DNA from: Acorus gramineus
Lineage: Eukaryota; Streptophyta; Magnoliopsida; Acorales; Acoraceae
Length of the DNA: 64,000 bases
Reading direction: 5' to 3'
Assembly (NCBI GenBank): GCA_030737835.1
Contig: CM060848.1
Location: forward strand, 19,941,309-20,005,308
Numbering within the stretch: the first letter of the stretch is position 1; each line of letters begins with the position of its first letter. The notes beneath the pieces were generated by a model. That model was not told where the DNA came from. It saw only the letters and a program-made list of their open reading frames with translations, and ran no database searches. Positions 58,127 to 64,000 of the stretch are shown here, one piece after another. Made by a program: the position numbers and the translations under genes.

Positions 58127-60837
58127 GAGAGGGGAGGAGGGCAGCAGCAGTAGGTGGAGTTGGCTGAGAGGGCGGCAGGGTGTCTCTCTCTCCCCTACCC
58201 CACCACTCGTCCTCTCCGGGACACTGCCTACCGTTGCCACCCTCCCCCGCAACCCACCACCACCTTCTCCATCTCTTTCTTTCTCTCCTCCTCCCACCGC
58301 CTTCCGCACCCACCACTGCCGCCGCCCTACCCAATCCCACTCTTTCTCTTTCTCTCTGTTTCTCCTCTCTTCCTCTATTTTCTTCCCCACTGCAATCCCA
58401 CCACCAAAATTTTTTCTTTCATGGTGGATTGCAGTTTAATGGGGTTTATTTAACCCTCCCCCATCATGTTTTGCTTACAGATGAAAAAACCATCTTTCAT
58501 TAGTGAGGTTGAGAATTTATGCAGTGACATATATAGAGACATAAGAGAGAGGGGAGGGAGGACGGAGAGGGCTCCACTCTTGATAAAATTCTCTTACATT
58601 TTCCTTCTTATGTATAAGTTAGAAATCCATATCATGTTGAAACAGTACAGAGAAATGTTTAATCAAGTATACCTTCGTTGTTAATTTCCAAACATATATG
58701 CTAATGTACTTCATCTCAACTTTAACTCTTATAAATGCTATATAGGTGGGTCAAATATCCAACAAATGTAATTTCATATTGGACTATTCTGCAGATTGAA
58801 AGAAATGATGCATTTTATGGAGCTCGTTAAATTTCACCAAAATGGAAGAAATACAACAGAAGGTTAAAAGCAAACCTGATTGTGAGAAGTTCCGGTGAAC
58901 CACCCTTCTGCTACACAGAAAAGGAAAAAAATAGAATATGAAACTTTTTGTAATGAACCTGAGCGTTATTAAATTATTATACTTTAAGACTCTGATATGT
59001 TACATAGGCATAAGCCCCAGTAGGTGCCCAATTACAGACACCACATTATGTAATGCATGGACAACCAGGAAAGCACACACCCATAAGCCCCAATTTTATT
59101 AGAATCAGAGCAAATGTCCAAAGATTTACAACATTAGGACATCCTCAGGCAGGAACCAGAGAAACCCAAGAAACAAAGCCGCGGTAGAGGAGGCCTTTAC
59201 CGACACCCAGCCACAGCTTTAACAAATCAACTCGAAGCTTTTTACAAACAAACACACTCATGGTCATGGAATATGTCCAACACTTTTCCTTTCTATTGCA
59301 AACTAAGCGTACCATTCGGTAAAGCTCTAGATCATAATAACTACATGAAGAAAACCTTCAAATGTGAATGAGACAACAAAGAATACTTCCTTACCTTGCT
59401 ATGAATCAACCAATCAATTGATGTGAACGAGCTGAGGTAAAACTAGAAGGAATAATAAGGTGGGAACAATACAATAGAGGGGAGGAGAAAGTGTAAAGCC
59501 TTTCACACTCAAAACATAATATTAGATGAGAAAATGTCTATCCTAAGCAAGAAAAGAATAATGCCTGAAACACACACAGATACAAGAGAGGAAGATAAAG
59601 AAACCTTGTTTGATTGAAGAAAGCAAGGAAGACTGTTGATCCATCGAGAGGAAATCCCTGCATAACCACAACCCACGTATCTCGTCTATCCTTTGCCATC
59701 GCCTATTCTGTGCCTGTTGTGATAAACAATAGTCAGCATTCCATGCATCCACCCAGCCATCCTATATATTCCTTGTTTAAGTGGAAGGGTTATCTACAGT
59801 ATACACATGCATTCACATATACATACACAAATGTGGTATGTGAGCAGACATTCATGAGGATAAAAGATATCATCGAACCCAACAAAAAACATTAGGTTCA
59901 TTCATGGTGAGAATTTTGTACAGGAGACCAAGCTATGGTACAAGGACACATATTCAAACACCCACCTATAAATCAAAGAAGCTATTTCACCTATTCAAAC
60001 TGTATCCGGAATTCCGGATGCATGGAACAACTGACGTGAGAAGAATCCCCCGACATATCTGCTGTCCATTAACTTGCTATGATAGGTAAAATTGGATGGA
60101 TATTGAAATATGAATCGCATTATAAATGTATTATGCACTAAAAAATAATCACAAACAAATGTCGTGGTTCAGTGAAGCAAGTGTATTCCTGGAGGCTCGG
60201 AGACTGGATGGATAAAGTCATAGTATGAGAGGAGGGTAGAGTTTCTCAATCATGTGAGCCAGTGCATTATCAGATGCACTTGCTAAGCTGAACCACATTT
60301 GTAATCCGTCCAGTATTTAGTAGGAGTAACTTGTTCTAACCCATATCCTCTAGAATATGACTGCTACTAAATAATTGTATATCATTCCTCTTTTTCTATT
60401 AAAAAAAATGGGAAAAAGGCCTGAAAACAAGTATTAAACTTTTCCCATGGTACAATAGAAGAGGTGGTAAAATTTCTAACGAGGAACGAATGCTATCTGA
60501 ACCTCGGGATTTTGGACCATGTGAAATTTTTTCCTTCCAGTAGCTTATAAGCAGGAATTCAAGTAATAACTAAGCAAACACCATTTTCTGTCCAAGGATA
60601 TTTATGTAAGGGAATACAGATCGACTCAGATCCTCACTTTAAAGAATGACAATCTACCACTGAGCTATAGAGGCTTGATTTTAGTCAATAAATGGATGAT
60701 AATATGCATATACAAAAAGAGGAGAATAGGGAGAAGGGAAGAGGACATACCTGTATGGCAAGTGTATCTTCTTCATCTTCAGTGTCTGATGAAGAATCTC
60801 CAAACACCTCACACAGTATCTGTTTCTCATCTTCCAT
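55948..60837 (-). CDS. AlkB-type 2-oxoglutarate/Fe(II) dioxygenase
   Basis: Oxidative demethylase/hydroxylase fold acting on alkylated nucleic acids or, less often, proteins; the substrate is unknown. Five exons: 60751-60837, 59605-59713, 58876-58907, 57023-57220 and 55948-56250, all in frame, 242 residues. The first exon encodes an acidic MEDEKQILCEVFGDSSSDTEDEE. Then come RGLWLCRDFLSMDQQSSLLSSI, EGWFTGTSHNQAMKFGNLP, NVYEPGEGICGHVDLLRFEDG and the C-terminal KHEINRK...RRTSVTLR. Iron ligands are H147, D149 (HVD) and H209. The 2-oxoglutarate arginine signature is R230-X5-R236. The closest remembered relative is the short plant ALKBH8-like protein of the At4g02485 type. The exon 2 acceptor could also be six bases later. 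Exon 1 has a second copy at 62193-62279. Confidence 0.87.
56308..56519. mobile_element. MITE-like element in AlkB intron 4
   Basis: The left GGCCATGTCTGAAAC and right GTTCCAAACGGGGCC are inverted, similar in style to 9520-9772. No target duplication was found. Confidence 0.45.
57933..58456. mobile_element. Fold-back element, purine/pyrimidine arms, with G51
   Basis: In AlkB intron 3. The left end GTTAAATTAACCCCAT...GGCTGCAATC is mirrored by the right end GATTGCAG...ATGGGGTTTATTTAACCC. The left arm (about 57985-58140) is purine-rich; the right arm (about 58180-58410) is pyrimidine-rich and roughly complementary, so the whole could fold back. A run of 51 G (58075-58125) interrupts the left arm. 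Frames through it code for poly-Gly or poly-Pro and are not genes. Confidence 0.6.
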
Positions 60838-61140
60838 GGAAATCACCTTACCCTGTGTGTTAAACATAGATGTAATTGTTGCCATTGCAATCACTTTCCA
60901 ACAATCATCTCTCATCATGGAGGGCCAGATTTATGATGTTCAAGTTCAGCAAAATTGTTAAGTAGACTGTGTTATTTTCCTTTACATTGCATCTGATCAA
61001 CCAGCTATAAGAAGTGAAAGGAGTAGAATATACATAATGCGTGTTTGCAGAAATGTTAAGTCGCCGCTGTGCTTATCATGTAAATTTGAATAGCTTTATA
61101 TCAAACTTGTATAGTGTTTTTGTTTGTTTGCTTTGTTATG
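60094..61140. repeat. Tandem duplication unit 1 with AlkB exon 1
   Basis: Begins GATGGATATTGAAATATG and matches the unit beginning near 61525 over more than 1 kb with scattered differences. Shared markers include ATGTCGTGGTTCAGTGAAGC, ACTTGTTCTAACCCA and CGTGTTTGCAGAAATGTTAAG. The period is about 1.43 kb. It includes a tRNA-like segment and the AlkB first coding exon. Confidence 0.9.
60605..60673 (-). pseudogene. tRNA-like sequence, copy 1
   Basis: The minus strand reads GCCTCTATAGCTCAGTGG, TAGATTGTCATTC, TTTAAAGTGAGG, ATCTGAGTCGATCTG. The A box (TAGCTCAGTGGTAGA) and a weakened B box (TCTGAGTCGATC) are present. The acceptor stem is not closed and the anticodon arm is damaged, so this is a tRNA relic or SINE head rather than a working gene. 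Confidence 0.45.
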
Positions 61141-61149
61141 GTTTGGTGA

Positions 61150-61178
61150 TTTTTTTTTTTTTTTTTTTTTTTTGAGTG

Positions 61179-61267
<89 letters not shown>

Positions 61268-61290
61268 CCCCCCCCCCCCCCCCCCCCCCC
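61150..61290. repeat. T24 followed by an approximately 111-base C tract
   Basis: T24 at 61150-61173, GAGTGA, then C from 61180 to 61290 broken only by T at 61230 and 61265. The equivalent place in the second duplication unit (about 62585-62600) has only a short T run, so the C tract arose or expanded after, or at, the duplication. Confidence 0.85.
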
Positions 61291-62039
61291 AACACACACA
61301 TCCAATAAGGAGGTCAAGGGGTCAAATTGTGGAGGGCACCAATTTGAAAAAAGAAAAAAGATAAGACAGTTACTTTTTTCATAACATTTGAATTTCGATC
61401 TGCCTAAGAAAAGAGTACATGATGTGAAGTAACAGGTTAAGCCTATATGGATTATGCTTTGCCGGACAGCTGTCTTCACACATGAGAAATTTAACAAGCT
61501 TTTTTTTTTGTTAAAAAAAAAGAATGGATATTGAAATATGAATCGCATTATAAATGTATTGTGCACTACCAAAAAAATAATCACAAACAAATGTCGTGGT
61601 TCAGTGAAGCAAGTGTAGTCTTGGAGGCTCGAAGACTAGATGTATAAAGTCATGGTATGAGAGGAGGGCAGAGTTTCTGTCAATCATGTGAACCAGTGCA
61701 TTATAAGATGCACTTGCTAAGCTGAACCACATTTGTAATCCATCCAGTAATTAGTAGGAGTAACTTGTTCTAACCCACATCTTTAGAATATGACTGACAC
61801 TGATTTAGATAATTGTATATCATTCTTCTTTTGCTATTAAGAAAAATGGGAAAAGGCCTGAAAACAAGTATTAAACCTTTCCCCATGGTGCAATAAAAGA
61901 GGTGTTAAAATTTATGGTGAGGAATTAATGCTATCTGAACCTCAGGATTTTGTATTACTGTGTGAAAAATTTTCTTTTCTGTAGCTTATAAGTAGGAATT
62001 CAAGTAATAACTAAACAAACACCATTTTCTGCCCAAGGA

Positions 62040-62115
62040 TATTTATGCAAGGGACTACAGATCGACTCAGATCCTCACTTTAAAGACTGACAATCTACCA
62101 CTGAGCTATAAAGGC
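62040..62115 (-). pseudogene. tRNA-like sequence, copy 2
   Basis: Duplicate of the tRNA-like segment: minus strand GCCTTTATAGCTCAGTGG, TAGATTGTCAGTC, TTTAAAGTGAGG. Here CAGTC is kept in the anticodon arm, closer to a tRNA ancestor than copy 1. Confidence 0.4.
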
Positions 62116-62192
62116 TTGATTTTAGTTAATAAATGGATGATAATAATGCATATACAAAAAGAGGAGAATAGGGAGAAGTGAAGAGGACATAC

Positions 62193-62279
62193 TTGGATGG
62201 AAAGTGTATGTTCTTCATCTTCAGTGTCTGATGAAGAATCTCCAAACACCTCACGCAGTATCTGTTTCTCATCTACCAT
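62193..62279 (-). CDS. Second copy of the AlkB first coding exon
   Basis: 29 codons, MVDEKQILREVFGDSS followed by SDTEDEEHTLSIQ, ending in a valid donor (CAA|GTATGT). It is the same length and phase as the exon at 60751-60837, from which it differs at five residues, with no stop or frameshift. It could serve as an alternative first exon spliced to 59713, or be a non-used duplicate. Selection on the acidic DSSSDTEDEE stretch would suggest use; this cannot be judged from one sequence. Confidence 0.55.
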
Positions 62280-62599
62280 GGAAATCACCTTACCCTGTAT
62301 GTTAAGCATAGATGTAATTGTTGCCATTGCTGTCACTTTCCAACAATCATTTCTCATTATGAAGGACCAGATTCATGATGTTCAAGTTAAGCAAATTGTT
62401 AAGTAGACTGTGTTATTTTCCTTTACATTGCAGCTGATCAACCAGCTATAAGAAGTGAAAGGAGTAGAATATACATAATGCGTGTTTGCAGAAATGTTAA
62501 GTTGCTGCTGTGCTCCTCCATGTTAATTTGAATAGCTTTATATCAAACTTGTATTGTGTTTTTGTTTGTTTATTTTGGTTCGGTTTTTTTTTGTGAGAT

Positions 62600-63278
62600 A
62601 ACACATGGGATCCATCAACAATCAATTATTTTATATGTCAATGGTTCAGTGATTCTTGAGACATACAGTTGGCGCAAGTTTCTCAACATCTAACAGAATG
62701 GTCAATCATTAAAGATAAGATAGTTACTTTTTCCATTACATTTGAATTTGGATCTGTGTATCAAAAGAGTACACATTGTGAAATAACAGGTTAAGCCTAT
62801 ATGGATTATGCTTTGCCAGAGTGCTGTCTTCGCACATGAGAATTTTAACAAGCTTTAAAACTAAGACCCTTAACTCAAAGGGGCATATGAAGCTTTCCTA
62901 GGATCCTCTAGTTGGTAAGGATATTTTATAATGTTGTGTGGGGTCCCTGAAGTGGATACATCCACACTTTGCAAAACGCAGTACACAAAACTAACAATCC
63001 AAAATGGTCAATGACACATGACATTGTTCAGTGGATTGATACTCATATACACATGGAGGGTCAAAAACGAAAGTCATTATTGTATTGGTGATGCCAATAC
63101 AATCCCAAATAATGTAACTAGAAAACCATTTGCCAAAAACATGGAAGATTCACATCTCCAAACTACTGCTTCATTGATGTTAAAAGAAAGATGGCTATAA
63201 AAATTATGGGATCTGACTCAAGATCATACAACAAAGAATTAATTAAATCCGGACATCAGTTTAATTATGAACTGACAC
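62600..63278. other. Spacer between PIG-C and AlkB exon copy
   Basis: The 3' flank of PIG-C, plus the end of the duplication unit to about 62870. Nothing else is recognised. Confidence 0.4.
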
Positions 63279-64000
63279 TCATTCTATGATATCAAAACAA
63301 AGCTTAGCCTCATCCCAAGGGCCGTTTATCTCAAACTTGTACTCCTGCATCTTTATAAGCCAGTACGGACACACTATCGAAATGAATACCAGCAGACCCA
63401 GAAAAAGCACAAACAGCAACTGGTGCATTGAGAAGATGATCCCCAATGTTGTGCTTGTCAAAGCAAGTGAGAACCAGAGATGAAGCTTGAAAGAGTGCCT
63501 TTTGATGCAGTAAGTGACCAGTGGCGCAAAGAGGAAAATTTGCAATGAAAAAAGCATTATAGCGAAAACATGAAGCCTCGATGGAAGACGGGATGCAATG
63601 AGGACTGAAGCAACTATTGATGCATTCAGAGAAATATTGCTGGAAAAAGTAGGATTGTTTAGAGCCCCAGGAGGTCTAATGGTGGAACCTGAGTAGTCAT
63701 GCAAGAATAGATGAACCATCAAGAGTGAGACCGTGAGTGCCCAAATCGAGTCTGAACTGATCGACCTAGTGAGCGTCTGATAGATGGGAGCCAGGACATA
63801 AAGACCACTTATAAAAAAAGAGATGTTGAGGAAGTAACGAGAGAGAATCTGTAATGAGAACTTGGTAGCAGTTAGAGATAGAACAAAGAAACCTGCAACT
63901 AAAAGGGTTGCATCAAGCGAAAGGAGAAAAGATTCATCAATGACAGAGCCCAATGTGCAGATCCATGCACAGACCACAAGGGCCACGATACAGAGGTATT
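63279..64000 (-). CDS. PIG-C/GPI2, GPI-GlcNAc transferase subunit, 3' part
   Basis: A subunit of the ER complex that transfers GlcNAc to phosphatidylinositol, the first step of GPI-anchor synthesis. The frame enters from the right edge (YLCIVALVV) and runs about 240 codons to the stop. It has several hydrophobic helices and the conserved core [59 protein letters not shown], and the C-terminus [20 protein letters not shown]. This matches plant PIG-C closely through the stop. The N-terminal part lies outside the window. No intron is seen in the visible part. Confidence 0.93.
   Translation of the reverse strand, partial: YLCIVALVVCAWICTLGSVIDESFLLSLDATLLVAGFFVLSLTATKFSLQILSRYFLNISFFISGLYVLAPIYQTLTRSISSDSIWALTVSLLMVHLFLHDYSGSTIRPPGALNNPTFSSNISLNASIVASVLIASRLPSRLHVFAIMLFSLQIFLFAPLVTYCIKRHSFKLHLWFSLALTSTTLGIIFSMHQLLFVLFLGLLVFISIVCPYWLIKMQEYKFEINGPWDEAKLCFDIIE

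Larger units (their letters stand above)
61525..62590. repeat. Tandem duplication unit 2 with AlkB exon 1 copy
   Basis: Second unit of the tandem duplication. Similarity also continues beyond each unit: GGTTAAGCCTATATGG and ATTATGCTTTGCC occur at about 61437 and 62790, so the duplicated block is about 1.4 kb and spans roughly 60094-62870 in two copies. Confidence 0.88.

Noticed and set aside
57939-58503. Proline-rich and glycine-rich frames around the G51 tract
   Set aside because: Artefacts of purine/pyrimidine-rich arms and the homopolymer in an AlkB intron.
60685-60918. Longer AlkB N-terminus starting MMRDDCWK
   Set aside because: The upstream in-frame stretch MATITSMFNTQGKVIS does not look like the family's acidic N-terminus; MEDEKQIL fits better and both duplicates share that start.
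61096-61590. Poly-Gly and poly-Pro frames
   Set aside because: Translations of the long C/G homopolymer, not proteins.
1-64000. Biosynthetic or defence gene cluster
   Set aside because: The genes are unrelated single-copy cellular functions on both strands with large spacers; nothing indicates co-regulation.

Overview
This is a stretch of a flowering-plant nuclear genome: spliced genes with GT-AG introns, plastid-import and plastid-protease genes, a plant PRMT4, plant-type LTR retrotransposons, hAT-like miniature elements and long AT-rich spacers. The almost exclusively G/C-ending codons of the REF/SRPP-like gene and the GC-rich first exons point towards a monocot, but this is only an inference. 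All gene models were built by hand, from splice sites that keep reading frame and from remembered family sequences; no search was run.

Layout. 1-4619: the end of a Ty3/gypsy (Del/Tekay-like) retrotransposon in minus orientation (gag, primer-binding site, 2.9 kb LTR). Its gag meets a second gag-protease fragment facing it on the plus strand. 4620-11200: the 5' half of a minus-strand glutamine-dependent NAD+ synthetase gene (leader exon plus four coding exons of the amidase domain). The synthetase-domain exons are not seen before the retrotransposon starts. 11200-22600: repeat-rich spacer with an inverted copy of the NAD-synthetase promoter/leader and several hAT-like miniature elements, two with clear 8-bp target duplications. 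22624-26751: a single-exon TOC159-type chloroplast import receptor. 29570-35086: CLPR3, nine exons, minus strand. 35200-38820: an hAT-like element and a solo LTR. 41353-42043: a two-exon REF/SRPP-like gene. 43606-54483: PRMT4/CARM1-type arginine methyltransferase, 15 exons, minus strand. 55948-60837: an AlkB-type dioxygenase, five exons, minus strand, whose first coding exon is present twice in a tandem duplication. 63279-64000: the 3' part of PIG-C/GPI2, minus strand.

The genes are unrelated housekeeping functions: NAD synthesis, plastid protein import, plastid Clp protease, lipid-droplet/stress-type protein, arginine methylation, an AlkB oxygenase and GPI-anchor synthesis. They do not form a cluster. 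I found no gene system that looks new. The most unusual points are structural: the amputated NAD synthetase, its inverted promoter copy lacking the splice donor, the duplicated AlkB first exon separated by an approximately 111-base C tract, a G51 tract inside a fold-back element, and the convergent gag fragments.
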